Under the pieces are notes generated by a model. The model searched no databases. It was not told the origin of the DNA and saw nothing but the letters and a program-made list of their open reading frames with translations. Positions 51,957-60,940 of a DNA stretch of 64,000 nt are shown here, piece by piece. A program made the position numbers and the translations under genes. The stretch's first letter is position 1. Each line of letters starts with the position of its first letter. This stretch comes from Rubrolithibacter danxiaensis (GTDB lineage Bacteria; Bacteroidota; Bacteroidia; Sphingobacteriales; Sphingobacteriaceae): assembly GCF_047272945.1 (NCBI RefSeq), contig NZ_JBKOPS010000007.1, positions 1 through 64,000 of the forward strand. Direction: 5' to 3'.

Positions 51957-52715
51957 ATGGAGTTTTTTGTGGAGAGAGATTCAATTGTGAGAAAGATCTG
52001 GGGGAATGGTGATACTATTCTTTTTATTTTTGCCGGCGCTTCTGCCGAGTTCGCTTTAAATAAAGCCGTTGATTGGCTTTACTTTACGGGACGTCTTCCT
52101 GCCGATCCGCTCGGAAGATTATTTTCCACTGTTTCTTACGCCCGTAAAATCGTTTTTTCTGAATATCCGGCCGCTCTTCGAGCTATCGATACTATTACGG
52201 CTATACACAAAGGAGTAGAACAACAGCGGGGAAAAGAAATTCCGGACTGGGCCTACCGGGATGTACTCTTTATGCTGATTGATTATTCTATACGTGCATT
52301 TGAAGTACTGGAACGTAAACTTACTGAATCAGAAAAAACCGAAGTGTTTACCGTTTTTTATCGCGTTGGATTGAGAATGGAAATTAAAGAATTACCTGAT
52401 ATTTTCCCAGAATGGCTGGTAAAACGCGAAGAGCACATTCAGGAAAATTTGGTTTACAGTCAATTTACAGCCGACTTGTACAAACAATATAAAAAACATC
52501 TCGGCTGGTTCAGATATCAGCTCTTAAAGCAGGCACAGGTATTGGTAGTTCCAAAACGAGTAAATAGCTTTCTCTCACTTGGCAAATTACAGCTTTTAAC
52601 ACCAGTATTATCGATATATAAACTCAGCAGGAGGATTAAATTGGAAGGATTATTGAAAAACATCGTACTTCCAAAACAATATAAGGCCCAGATTGCAGAG
52701 CTGGATGTTGAGTGA
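51957..52715 (+). CDS. MpaB-like oxygenase (DUF2236)
   Basis: A 252-aa helical protein of the DUF2236 family, whose characterised relatives include MpaB' and latex-clearing protein (heme-dependent oxygenases). Recognised: IVRKIWGNGDTILFIFAGASAEFAL (about 9-33), the DPLGRLFSTVSYARKIVF segment (about 51-68), and IHKGVEQQRG with a His that is a candidate heme ligand (about 82-91). The protein lacks a signal peptide. The 6-bp spacing from the DUF2809 gene indicates an operon. The substrate is unknown, and oxygenase activity is inferred from the family. Confidence 0.8.
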   Translation: MEFFVERDSIVRKIWGNGDTILFIFAGASAEFALNKAVDWLYFTGRLPADPLGRLFSTVSYARKIVFSEYPAALRAIDTITAIHKGVEQQRGKEIPDWAYRDVLFMLIDYSIRAFEVLERKLTESEKTEVFTVFYRVGLRMEIKELPDIFPEWLVKREEHIQENLVYSQFTADLYKQYKKHLGWFRYQLLKQAQVLVVPKRVNSFLSLGKLQLLTPVLSIYKLSRRIKLEGLLKNIVLPKQYKAQIAELDVE

Positions 52716-52725
52716 CTATTCAGCA

Positions 52726-53490
52726 TCAGCAATATCCCAATAGCTTGTACACTATAAAGCCGGTAAGTTCATGAATCAGTAATGCTGATTTCGCCAAAGC
52801 AAACTCAGAAGGGATCAGATATTGGTCAAAAGTATAATCACGGGGCCCTGAATAATAATCTACCGGAAAAATAGCCGCCTCCAATCCTGCTTTTACAAAA
52901 CAGCCTTCTGCCCTGCGCATATGAAAAGCAGAAGTAATAAGTAAATAATCAGGCTGTAAATGCAAATCGGCTATCATCTTTTTTGAAAAACGGGCATTCT
53001 CAACCGTATTTCTTGACTTGTTTTCTATAATAATATCCTTTTCCGGTACACCACAGTAAACAAATACATTCTTCAATGCATCCGATTCACCGATTCCTTC
53101 TTTAAATACGTAACCTGAGCCTCCGGTTATCAGGATCTTTTTTATTTTACCGGCTTTATACAGTTGTACAGTATGAAGAAGGCGATCTGCTCCTTTATCA
53201 AAAAATACACGATCGTTGTATTGGGGCATTCGATGTGTCATGCCGGTTAGAACAATTCCAGTTTGATATACGGGCATACTTGCTATAGTAACAGGTTTTT
53301 TCTCCCATAATAAAAAAGCCTCATTTACCAGGAAATCATTGCTAAAAATAAAGAGGATAAGCAGACCTGTAACAGCACTGGCTTTTTTCCTCCTTTTATT
53401 TTTTGAAAAGAAGGAATATATAAATAAAACAAGCACCCAAACCAGCGGCATTACCAAATAAAAGAGCGTTTTAGAAAGAATAAAGAACAT
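52726..53490 (-). CDS. YdcF-like membrane protein (DUF218)
   Basis: A 254-aa protein with two N-terminal TM helices (about 4-25 and 37-57) and an alpha/beta DUF218 domain (about 80-245): GIVLTGMTH, DRLLHTVQLYKAGKIKKILITGGSG, ESDALKNVFVYCGVPEKDIIIENKSRNTVENARFSKK and YLLITSAFHMRRA. These are the conserved acidic/Asn signatures of the YdcF/SanA/ElyC group, linked to envelope or polyprenyl metabolism. It is convergent with the MpaB-like gene and downstream of a GNAT gene (20-bp gap). Confidence 0.88.
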   Translation of the reverse strand: MFFILSKTLFYLVMPLVWVLVLFIYSFFSKNKRRKKASAVTGLLILFIFSNDFLVNEAFLLWEKKPVTIASMPVYQTGIVLTGMTHRMPQYNDRVFFDKGADRLLHTVQLYKAGKIKKILITGGSGYVFKEGIGESDALKNVFVYCGVPEKDIIIENKSRNTVENARFSKKMIADLHLQPDYLLITSAFHMRRAEGCFVKAGLEAAIFPVDYYSGPRDYTFDQYLIPSEFALAKSALLIHELTGFIVYKLLGYC

Positions 53491-53510
53491 CCGTAAATAT
53501 AACCGCGTTT

Positions 53511-54005
53511 TTATTTAATGAATAATACCATCTGTTCTTCGGTAAGATATTTGTTTCCGTCTTTCATTGCCCGCTCTTCAACAGAAAAGGTTTTGAAATT
53601 GAATTTGTGATACAGATTTTTAGCTATTGTATTGGAAGATACTACTGTAAGATTTACCTGTTCAATGTCTGTTTTTTTGGCACGTTCTATTGTTTCCTGT
53701 ACCAGCCGTTTACCTATTCCCTGTCCTGCGAAATCTGCCGATACATACATGCGGAATAAAAGGCCTTTATGTCTTAGTTTTTCGCGTTTAGCTCCTTCCC
53801 GTTCAAAGCTTACAACTCCTGCAAGTTCTCCTTCAGCAGTTACACATGCAAGCGTAAAACTATCGGAAGTACCCTTTGTAGGAAATGCTTCTTGCTCCTC
53901 ATCGTTTGCACTCATTCTGAAATTATCTTTATGTTCCAGTAAACCTCGGATAAAAAAACGTTTGTATTTTTCCTGGTCATTTATTGTAAGTTCGATCAAT
54001 TCCAT
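53511..54005 (-). CDS. GNAT-family N-acetyltransferase
   Basis: About 164 aa. Residues 45-162 form the GNAT fold: FTLACVTAEGELAGVVSFE, the acetyl-CoA loop SADFAGQGIGKRLVQETIE (Q/G-x-G-x-G/A) and VVSSNTIAKNLYHKFNFKTF. The ATG at 54005 is preferred over a TTG at 54011. A -7 box (TAGCTTTG on the - strand) lies at 54028-54035. It may be co-transcribed with the YdcF-like gene downstream (20-bp gap). Substrate unknown. Confidence 0.87.
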   Translation of the reverse strand: MELIELTINDQEKYKRFFIRGLLEHKDNFRMSANDEEQEAFPTKGTSDSFTLACVTAEGELAGVVSFEREGAKREKLRHKGLLFRMYVSADFAGQGIGKRLVQETIERAKKTDIEQVNLTVVSSNTIAKNLYHKFNFKTFSVEERAMKDGNKYLTEEQMVLFIK

Positions 54006-54320
54006 GCACAAGTAAATAATGTAAACGCAAAGCTATTAACCTGCGTTCGATTTAAAAATCAAATCTTGATTTCATTCTAAAAACAAGTTAAGTTTTGTTG
54101 ATTCATTGCCAACGAAACAAAAGCGACTTTATAATAGAGAAATTTTAACGGTAATAAAGGAATATGTTTGAATGATTTAACTTAAAAAATGAGAGGGCAA
54201 GATCTGTTCATGCAATGCAACAAATTATTTACGCTGTGTCTAAGCAGCTATTAAAGTTTTATTCTTATTATGTAGCGTTAAAATATTTGAACCATCTATT
54301 TTAATATAACCAATAAAACC
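54006..54320. other. 315-bp intergenic region upstream of the TIM-barrel gene
   Basis: No gene seen. It contains the - strand -7 box CAAAGCTA (54028-54035 on the + strand) for the GNAT gene. A + strand TATGTTTG (54163-54170) matches TAnnTTTG and could serve the gene at 54321 with a leader of about 150 nt, though no -33 TTG is aligned with it. The rest is AT-rich without repeats. Confidence 0.5.
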
Positions 54321-55232
54321 ATGAATAAATCAAGAAGAACTTTTGTTAAAAACAGTGCTTTGGCTGTTGCAGGTGCAACGTTGTTTAGCAACAGGCTGTT
54401 TGCTGCCATTAAATCAGGCGAAATAGTTGGCGTACAATTGTATTCTGTGCGGGATGATATGAAAAAAGATCCCCTCGGTACATTAAAACTCATTGCCGAA
54501 ATGGGATATAAAGACGTAGAACATGCAAATTACATCGACCGGAAGTTTTACGGATACTCTGCAACAGAATTTAAAAAGATCTTATCCGACCTGGGATTAA
54601 AAATGACCAGCGGTCATACTGTAATGGGTAAAGATCACTGGGATGCCTCTAAAAATGATTTTACCGACGCCTGGAAATACACAGTAGAGGACGCGGCCAC
54701 CGTAGGACAGAAATATGTAATAAGCCCCTGGCTTGATGAAAGTTTACGGAAAACATACGACGACACCCTGCGGTATATGGAAGTTTTCAACAAAAGCGGC
54801 GAGCTGTGTCAGAAATCAGGAATGAAATTCGGCTATCATAACCACGATTTTGAATTCAGTGTAAAATTGAATGATAAAACATTGTACGATATCATCCTGC
54901 AAAATACTGATCCGAAATTAGTTGTTCAGCAATTAGATATTGGAAATATGGTAGGCGGCGGAGGATATGCGATGGAAATCCTGAAGAAATATCCGGGTCG
55001 ATTTGAATCGATGCACGTTAAGGATGAGATAAAAAGCCAGACCGAGCATAATGGCTATGAAAGTACTATTTTAGGTAAAGGTATTGTAGGTACCAAGCAG
55101 GTTTTAGACTGGGGAAGAAAATCAGGAGGGACTACTCATTTTGTAGTTGAACAGGAATCTTATCAGGGAAAAACCCCTATTGAATCAGTAAAAGAAGACT
55201 TAAAGATCATGAAGAAATGGGGCTATGCCTGA
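54321..55232 (+). CDS. Tat-signal sugar phosphate isomerase/epimerase (xylose isomerase-like TIM barrel)
   Basis: A 303-aa protein with a twin-arginine leader: SRRTFVK at 4-10, then AVAGATLFSNRLFAA. The mature part is a TIM barrel of the AP_endonuc_2/xylose isomerase-like family: VQLYSVRDDMKKDPLGTLKLIAEMGYKDVEH (cited in part), KFGYHNHDFEF with metal-binding His/Glu candidates, VVQQLDIGNMV and MHVKDE. Such exported isomerase-like proteins are abundant in Bacteroidota; the sugar is unknown. It is followed by a terminator and sits near a deacetylase, a ROK kinase and a SIS isomerase. Confidence 0.9.
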   Translation: MNKSRRTFVKNSALAVAGATLFSNRLFAAIKSGEIVGVQLYSVRDDMKKDPLGTLKLIAEMGYKDVEHANYIDRKFYGYSATEFKKILSDLGLKMTSGHTVMGKDHWDASKNDFTDAWKYTVEDAATVGQKYVISPWLDESLRKTYDDTLRYMEVFNKSGELCQKSGMKFGYHNHDFEFSVKLNDKTLYDIILQNTDPKLVVQQLDIGNMVGGGGYAMEILKKYPGRFESMHVKDEIKSQTEHNGYESTILGKGIVGTKQVLDWGRKSGGTTHFVVEQESYQGKTPIESVKEDLKIMKKWGYA

Positions 55233-55280
55233 TAAAGCTTCCATGACTGGCGAATTAGTTTTTGTATAATTGTTGTTTAT

Positions 55281-55306
55281 TCCCGCCCTACAGGGCGGGA
55301 TTTTTT
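55281..55306 (+). terminator. Rho-independent terminator of the TIM-barrel gene
   Basis: TCCCGCCCT (55281-55289) and AGGGCGGGA (55292-55300) form a GC-rich 9-bp stem with a 2-nt loop followed by TTTTTT. It stands out from the AT-rich surroundings and lies about 50 bp after the stop. Confidence 0.92.
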
Positions 55307-55313
55307 ATTATTA

Positions 55314-56321
55314 CTATTTAACTTTGTTTCTTCTTTCCATGAGCTCACGCCAGGTAGTAAGAATTATTCCTTCCTTTTCAATGTATTTTTTCAATTCAGG
55401 ATCGGTCATAGCAAGCCAGTCACCTTCACGTGTAATTCCGGAGTCGGAAATAGATGAGAATACTTCTGTAGGATTGGTACAGTGCATAATCACCATGGTT
55501 AATCCGGGTTTCACCTCTTCTAAGGCCTGTTTGTAATATGCTGTTTTGCTTTGACGAATTGCTTCTTTAACAGGTTTTATGCCCAACGGCAATTTCCAAT
55601 CGTACGATTCGTTATGCAGGTCATCCAAAACTGGCAAGCCGGCGTTCCACAACATTTTCCCCACCGCCTGCGCCCTATTTAATGCTTCATTCCCTGCACC
55701 CATCTGCTTTTTTATCAGTGTATTATGCCCCCCGGGAAACATAAGCGGAATTTTATACTCCACTCCTACTTTTATGTATCTTTCTGTAAAGGCTTCAGTT
55801 GCAAACAAAGTACCCATATGAGAATCAAGGTGAGTAGGCTTAAAACCCGCTGTTAAAGCTCTGTCGAGCTGTGCCCTGATTTCTGTTTCCACTTCATCTG
55901 CTGAAGCATGTTTTACCGCTTCTTCCACCGAAGGCCACATTGCACCTTCCTTATCAACCAGACCGGGTACTTTTGCTTTCCCGCTTAAAGGGCCCCATCT
56001 GTAAGCATTCCATTCTGAGGTAAGTGTTAGGTGTAGTCCCGCATCAATTTGAGGATGATCTTTAAGAAAATGAAGAAAGCCAGGAACCCATGGGCACGGC
56101 ATCATTACACTACACGATGATGAAACTCCTTTCGTTAATGCATCCATAGCACCGTTGTTTGAATCGAAAGACATTCCTGCATCGTCAACATGCAGGATAA
56201 CTACTTTTTTCCCTTTCGGAAAACCTAAACGTTCTGCAAATGTGCCTTCTGTCTGAGCAGAAGAAACATAAGCGGTGAGGCAGAAAAAAGATAAGAAGAA
56301 AAGGCTGTTTATATTTTTCAT
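55314..56321 (-). CDS. Exported polysaccharide deacetylase-like protein (YdjC/ChbG family)
   Basis: About 335 aa. The ATG at 56321 begins a signal peptide (ending YVSSAQ); the longer frame to 56420 would overlap the divergent ROK gene and is rejected. The YdjC-type metal sites are present: ILHVDDAGMSFDS (Asp-Asp), DAGLHLTLTSEWNAYRW and THLDSHMGTLF. Such enzymes remove N-acetyl groups from chitobiose-type or other sugars. It is divergent from the ROK-SIS pair and convergent with the TIM-barrel gene, which suggests a small carbohydrate cluster. Substrate unknown. Confidence 0.88.
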   Translation of the reverse strand: MKNINSLFFLSFFCLTAYVSSAQTEGTFAERLGFPKGKKVVILHVDDAGMSFDSNNGAMDALTKGVSSSCSVMMPCPWVPGFLHFLKDHPQIDAGLHLTLTSEWNAYRWGPLSGKAKVPGLVDKEGAMWPSVEEAVKHASADEVETEIRAQLDRALTAGFKPTHLDSHMGTLFATEAFTERYIKVGVEYKIPLMFPGGHNTLIKKQMGAGNEALNRAQAVGKMLWNAGLPVLDDLHNESYDWKLPLGIKPVKEAIRQSKTAYYKQALEEVKPGLTMVIMHCTNPTEVFSSISDSGITREGDWLAMTDPELKKYIEKEGIILTTWRELMERRNKVK

Positions 56322-56398
56322 TGCATTGTTAGTTTTAGCTAATATATTTAAAAAAATTAAGCATAAATTAGATTTGCGCCTGAACTCAGAAAACGAGA

Positions 56399-57361
56399 TT
56401 GTCAGGATTAATTGTATCAACCTTGAGCAGACACTATTTAGGAATTGAAATAGGCGGCACCAAACTGCAGCTTGTAGCAGGTGATGAAGATGCCCGCATT
56501 TTACAAAAAATCCGTTTTGATATAAAAAAGGAAAAAGGAGCGGAAGGAATTCAGAATCAGCTTAAAGAAGGAATAAAAAGTTTAAGAAACGACTTTACTT
56601 TTTCAGCAGCAGGGATAGGCTTTGGCGGACCGGTAGAATGGCAAACGGGTAAAATTTGTGTAAGTCATCAAATTGAAGGATGGTCTGGTTTTGATCTGGC
56701 ATCTTTTATAAATTCTCTCACATCATGCCCCGTTTATATGGATAATGATGCGAATGTTGCTGCGCTTGGAGAATCTGTTAAAGGTGCGGGAAAAGATTGC
56801 CCAACCTGTTTTTACATTACACTGGGAAGCGGAGTTGGCGGTGGCTTAATTTACAATGGTCAGATTTATCATGGTGCAAATCCCGGAGAGGTTGAAATTG
56901 GCCATGTTCGGCTCGACAAAAAAGGCAGAACGGTAGAATCAAGCTGTTCGGGCTGGGCGGTTGATAAAAAAATCAGAGAGGCAATTTTAACAGGATCGGC
57001 AGATATATTGAAAAATCTCGTTGGAGCAAAAAAGGGAGGTGAAGCTAAATTTCTTGTACAGGCCATTGAGCAGGATGGCAACTGTGCAAAAGAAATTTTA
57101 AATACTACTGCAGATGACCTTGCTTTTGGCCTGTCGCATGTAATACATCTTTTTCATCCGGAAATTATTATAATCGGAGGCGGGCTATCTATGTTAGGTG
57201 AAATATTAATACAGCAGGTAGAACAAGCTATATCACAATATATTATGAAAGCGTTTCTTCCACCGCCGTCTATTCGACTGGCCGTTTTAGGAGAAGACGC
57301 AGTTCCTGTAGGAGCATTGCTGCTGGCAAAACAATGTTTACGTTTACAAAACCAATTATAG
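56399..57361 (+). CDS. ROK-family sugar kinase
   Basis: A 320-aa ROK protein: ATP motif LGIEIGGTKLQLVAGD (about 14-29), DNDANVAALGE (about 117-127) and GSGVGGGLIYNGQIYHGANPGEVEIGHV (cited in part; about 142-170). The usual CxCGxxGC zinc motif is reduced to a single Cys (SSCSGWA). No ATG is present at the 5' end; the start is a TTG at 56399 or 56423. It is the first gene of a pair with the SIS protein (22-bp gap), so the phosphorylated sugar may be its partner's substrate, perhaps heptose, hexosamine or fructose. Confidence 0.86.
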   Translation: MSGLIVSTLSRHYLGIEIGGTKLQLVAGDEDARILQKIRFDIKKEKGAEGIQNQLKEGIKSLRNDFTFSAAGIGFGGPVEWQTGKICVSHQIEGWSGFDLASFINSLTSCPVYMDNDANVAALGESVKGAGKDCPTCFYITLGSGVGGGLIYNGQIYHGANPGEVEIGHVRLDKKGRTVESSCSGWAVDKKIREAILTGSADILKNLVGAKKGGEAKFLVQAIEQDGNCAKEILNTTADDLAFGLSHVIHLFHPEIIIIGGGLSMLGEILIQQVEQAISQYIMKAFLPPPSIRLAVLGEDAVPVGALLLAKQCLRLQNQL

Positions 57362-57383
57362 CACTAAAACTATTATTAAAATT

Positions 57384-57953
57384 ATGGAAGCTTTTGTTTC
57401 AAACTATATACAGGCTCAAAAATCAGCAACCGATTCAATCCCTGTGAAAGAAGTTGCAGAAATCATTGAACAATTCAGGCTGGCTTTAAAAAATGATCAA
57501 CAAATTTTTGTTTTTGGAAACGGGGGAAGCGCAGCCAATGCCTCTCATTTTGTAACTGATCTTGGAAAAGGTTCATCTGATAAAACTTACAGGCGGTTTC
57601 GCTGCCTTTCATTAAACGATAATGTAAGCTGGCTTACGGCAATAGGAAATGACTATTCGTATGATGATGTGTTTGTAAGGCAGCTTGAAAATTATGCCCG
57701 TCCCGGCGATCTTATCTTTGTAATGAGTGTAAGCGGAAACTCTCCTAACCTGGTAAAAGCAGTAGACTGGGCAAAGAAAAATGAAGTAAGCTCAATAGCG
57801 TTATTGGGTGGTAAAAGAGGGCAACTGGTTCAAAAGGCAGATAAAGCAATTGTAATTGATTCTGAACATTACGGCCGTGTTGAAGACGCCCACATGCATA
57901 TCTGCCATATTATTTGCTATGCTTTTATGGAAACAGAAGAATTGCAGAAGTAA
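57384..57953 (+). CDS. SIS-domain phosphosugar isomerase (GmhA-like)
   Basis: A 189-aa single SIS domain: FGNGGSAANASHF (47-59), the SVSGNSPNL loop (about 111-119), and a C-terminal VEDAHMHICHIICY with the His expected of GmhA zinc/active-site residues. GmhA converts sedoheptulose 7-phosphate into D-glycero-D-manno-heptose 7-phosphate. Together with the upstream ROK kinase it could form a heptose or amino-sugar phosphate route; a GmhB-like phosphatase lies at 26030. The exact substrate is open because SIS isomerases vary. Confidence 0.86.
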   Translation: MEAFVSNYIQAQKSATDSIPVKEVAEIIEQFRLALKNDQQIFVFGNGGSAANASHFVTDLGKGSSDKTYRRFRCLSLNDNVSWLTAIGNDYSYDDVFVRQLENYARPGDLIFVMSVSGNSPNLVKAVDWAKKNEVSSIALLGGKRGQLVQKADKAIVIDSEHYGRVEDAHMHICHIICYAFMETEELQK

Positions 57954-58042
57954 AATTAACATGCTGTTTTTTTCGTATATTTAATTAAATCAATAAGTAA
58001 CATTCAACACATTTTACTGTCTAACAACCAAATTATTAACTA

Positions 58043-58717
58043 ATGAAACGATTATTTTTAGCCGCAGCGGTAACATTAACAAGTTTATGCGCTGTAGCAC
58101 AAAACAAGATTGATGAAGGATCCATCTCTTATACAGTAGAATGGAAATTACCACCGCAGGCTCCGGCCCAGATGGCAAGCATGCTTCCTACGGAAATGAC
58201 CGTGTATTTTAAAGGGGACTCATCTGCTACTACATCTAAAACTTCAATGTCATCTACAAAAAGTATCATGAACAGTAAAACTGAATACCAGCGCTTATTG
58301 CTTGATATCCCAATGATGAACAAAAAATTCTCTATCATCTTCACCCCTGCCGATATGGAGCAAATGGAAGATCAAAAACCGGACTTTGAACTAACAGTGG
58401 GAACAGAAACAAAAGCAATAGCTGGTTACAATGCGCAGAAATATTCAGTAAAAGAAAAAAGAAGCGGCCAAACCTTTGATGGCTGGTTTAGTAAAGACGC
58501 AGATATTGTTCCAAATTCGTTAACCCAGTTCTTTGATAAATCATACGGTTTGCCTTTGGAGTTTGTAACATTCCACAATGGTATGGGATTGAAGGCTACC
58601 GTAAAAGAAATTAAAAAAGAAGCTGTTCCGGCCGGTACTTTTGGCGGATCTAAAGATTACCAGGAAATTACCTTTGATGAACTTAAAGGAATGATGGGCG
58701 GTGCCGGTAGACAATAA
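58043..58717 (+). CDS. Exported DUF4412-like protein
   Basis: A 224-aa protein with a signal peptide (to about residue 20, CAVAQ). The mature part begins GSISYTVEWKLP, a common start of DUF4412/GLPGLI-type beta-rich periplasmic proteins. It contains many Met/Thr/Ser residues (PTEMTVYFKGDSSATTSKTS), FDGWFSKDADI and ends in GMMGGAGRQ. The fold is probably an OMP-like or lipocalin-like sheet; function unknown. Its downstream hairpin overlaps the next gene's start codon (58735-58791). Confidence 0.75.
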   Translation: MKRLFLAAAVTLTSLCAVAQNKIDEGSISYTVEWKLPPQAPAQMASMLPTEMTVYFKGDSSATTSKTSMSSTKSIMNSKTEYQRLLLDIPMMNKKFSIIFTPADMEQMEDQKPDFELTVGTETKAIAGYNAQKYSVKEKRSGQTFDGWFSKDADIVPNSLTQFFDKSYGLPLEFVTFHNGMGLKATVKEIKKEAVPAGTFGGSKDYQEITFDELKGMMGGAGRQ

Positions 58718-58734
58718 TAGTTTAATATCTTTTT

Positions 58735-58791
58735 AAAGGCTTTTTAACATGCTGCATTTTTAACAATTTCGCACTATGTTAAAAAGCCTTT
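58735..58791 (+). terminator. 16-bp hairpin spanning the next gene's start codon
   Basis: Bases 58735-58750 (AAAGGCTTTTTAACAT) pair perfectly with 58776-58791 (ATGTTAAAAAGCCTTT), loop 25 nt, followed by TTATTTT. The layout looks like a terminator for the upstream gene, but its right arm is the start codon and first five codons of the sulfatase gene. Confidence 0.6.
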
Positions 58792-60638
58792 TTATTTTAA
58801 TACGCTATTTCCTGTTCTGGCTGCTGTTTTTCTTTATTGACAGGCTGGTTTTTCTTTTATATTTCACCGAAAAGCTTAAAAACGTACGCTTTGGGGAAAT
58901 ATCAAAAACGTTTTTATACGGGTTAAGGCTTGATACATCAATGGCAGGATACATCTCCATTTTGCCGTTGTTGATGTATATATTCCTCATACTGGTGCCC
59001 CGTGTACATATTTCTGCTCTTGTTCCGAAAATCTATACCCGGGTACTTATCATTTTATTTTCTTTTATTTCTATCGTTAACTTTAATATTTACCGCGAAT
59101 GGGGTTCAAAAGTAAATTTCAGGGCTTTAGATTTTGCCTTTAATGCACCAAATGAAGCGATAGCTTCCAGCGCTTCATCTCCTGTTTTTTCATCACTTCT
59201 TATATTTTTCTTCCTTGTTGTTATCAGTCTTTTTTTAGAAAAATGGATTGTAAACTACCGCATGGTAAGGGAAAAATCCCTCATTAAAAGAATTGTATTT
59301 AGTATTCTTATTCCTGGTATAACTTTTCTATTGATACGCGGTGGCTGGCAGCTCTCACCGGTAAATGAGAGTATGGCCTATTTTTCACAAAATATTTTCC
59401 TTAATCATGCCGGTATTAATACCGAATGGAGTTTATTTCGTGATGTTTTGCGAAACAAATACGGGCATAAAAATCCATATCAGTATTTTAAAACTGCTGA
59501 AGCGAAAGCGATCACTAATACGCTGTACGAAAAACCTGCAGCTGCAAGTATTGAAATACTCCAGACTACGAGACCAAATGTGGTTCTTATAATAATGGAA
59601 AGTTTTACAGCGAGCGTTGTTGAAAGCTTGGGCGGCGAAATAGGTGTGACACCACGCATGGAAGAACTTATTAAAGACGGATTGTTATTTACCAATATCT
59701 ATGCCTCCGGCGACCGTACTGATAAGGGCCTGGTTGCCGTGTTGAGTGCCTTTCCTTCACAAGCTGTACGCTCTGTGATTAAAGAAAACAACAAACAGGA
59801 AAAGTTACCTTCCATTGCAGGAAGTTTACGAAAAAAAGGATATGCTACTTCGTTTTATTATGGCGGAGAAAGCGAATTTTTTAATATGAAATCGTACATT
59901 TTAAGTCATTCATATGAGAAAATTATAGATAAACATTACTTTGACAAGAAGGACATGAACTCCAAATGGGGCGCTTACGACGAAGTCGTTTATAAAAAGC
60001 AGCTTGCAGGGTTGAAAAATGAACAAACTCCTTTTTTCAGCACACTTCTTACTTTAACCAATCACGAACCGTTTGAACTTCCTGTGAACGCTCATTTTAA
60101 AGGAAACAGTCTGCCGGATAAATTTCGCAGTACAGCTTACTATGCTGATTCCTGTTTATATGCTTATTTAACTAATGCGAAGAAGGAAAAATGGTATGAC
60201 AATACGCTTTTTATTGTTGTTGCCGACCACGGACACCGTTTGCCGGGAGAAAAATACGACAGCTACCACCCTTTGCGATATAAAATTCCATTATTGCTTT
60301 TTGGAAATGCAATCAAGCCCGAATACAGGGGAAAAAGGATTGAAACGATTGGAAGTCAAACCGATATTGCCGCTACCCTGCTTTCACAACTAAAAATAGA
60401 CGATCCGTCTTTTAACTGGAGCAGGAATTTGTTAAATCCAAAAGCTATAGACTTCGCCTTTTTTGATTGGGATAATGGTTTTGGAGTAGTTACAGATAAG
60501 CAAACAGTAACGTTTGATAATGTTGGGAAGAACATAATTTATCGGAAAAATGCGGAAAAGAAAAGTAATGATGAGAGTATATTAAAGATCGGTAAAGCGT
60601 ATATGCAAACTGTTTTTGAGCAATATCTGAATTTGTAA
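58776..60638 (+). CDS. LTA-synthase-type sulfatase (alkaline phosphatase superfamily) membrane protein
   Basis: A 620-aa inner-membrane enzyme with about five TM helices (residues 5-190) and an extracellular sulfatase domain (about 260-600). The catalytic set is present: Glu275 in IIMESFTAS, the nucleophile Thr315 in GDRTDKGLV, and the metal-binding DHGH near 487. This is the LtaS/OpgB-type layout that transfers phosphoglycerol or phosphoethanolamine onto envelope glycans or lipids. The substrate in Bacteroidota is not known. Its start codon and first codons form the right arm of a perfect hairpin with the upstream sequence. Confidence 0.9.
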   Translation: MLKSLFILIRYFLFWLLFFFIDRLVFLLYFTEKLKNVRFGEISKTFLYGLRLDTSMAGYISILPLLMYIFLILVPRVHISALVPKIYTRVLIILFSFISIVNFNIYREWGSKVNFRALDFAFNAPNEAIASSASSPVFSSLLIFFFLVVISLFLEKWIVNYRMVREKSLIKRIVFSILIPGITFLLIRGGWQLSPVNESMAYFSQNIFLNHAGINTEWSLFRDVLRNKYGHKNPYQYFKTAEAKAITNTLYEKPAAASIEILQTTRPNVVLIIMESFTASVVESLGGEIGVTPRMEELIKDGLLFTNIYASGDRTDKGLVAVLSAFPSQAVRSVIKENNKQEKLPSIAGSLRKKGYATSFYYGGESEFFNMKSYILSHSYEKIIDKHYFDKKDMNSKWGAYDEVVYKKQLAGLKNEQTPFFSTLLTLTNHEPFELPVNAHFKGNSLPDKFRSTAYYADSCLYAYLTNAKKEKWYDNTLFIVVADHGHRLPGEKYDSYHPLRYKIPLLLFGNAIKPEYRGKRIETIGSQTDIAATLLSQLKIDDPSFNWSRNLLNPKAIDFAFFDWDNGFGVVTDKQTVTFDNVGKNIIYRKNAEKKSNDESILKIGKAYMQTVFEQYLNL

Positions 60639-60698
60639 AAGCTGTTTTAATAACAAACAGAACAGTTAATCTGCTGTTAAAATCTGAAATAACCGACT

Positions 60699-60911
60699 AT
60701 GAGAATCCATACAGACCAGGAAATTATTGAGAAAGCTGCTTCTAAAGTTCAGAATTGTTCCCTTGCTGAAAATAATACGGCAGATATAACGGTTAATTTT
60801 GAGGATGACAAAGGACTGACACACTCCTATGTAGTAACTTTTATTAAATCTGAAAATGGCTCCACACAACAATGGAAGGCTTCAGAGATCAATGAAATAA
60901 GCTCTTTATAA
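60699..60911 (+). CDS. Small hypothetical protein (70 aa)
   Basis: A 70-aa soluble protein: a helical start (DQEIIEKAASKVQ) then strands (ADITVNFEDDKG, SYVVTFIKSENG, QQWKASEINE). It has no signal peptide and resembles no family I know. The spacing (61 bp after the sulfatase stop and 30 bp before the convergent GH1 gene) and a clean ATG support it as a real gene. Confidence 0.65.
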   Translation: MRIHTDQEIIEKAASKVQNCSLAENNTADITVNFEDDKGLTHSYVVTFIKSENGSTQQWKASEINEISSL

Positions 60912-60940
60912 AATAAATTCAACTCTGAACACTAGCAGAT

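Noticed and set aside
56322..56420. N-terminal extension of the YdjC deacetylase frame
   Set aside because: A clear signal peptide begins at the ATG at 56321; the extension would overlap the ROK gene.
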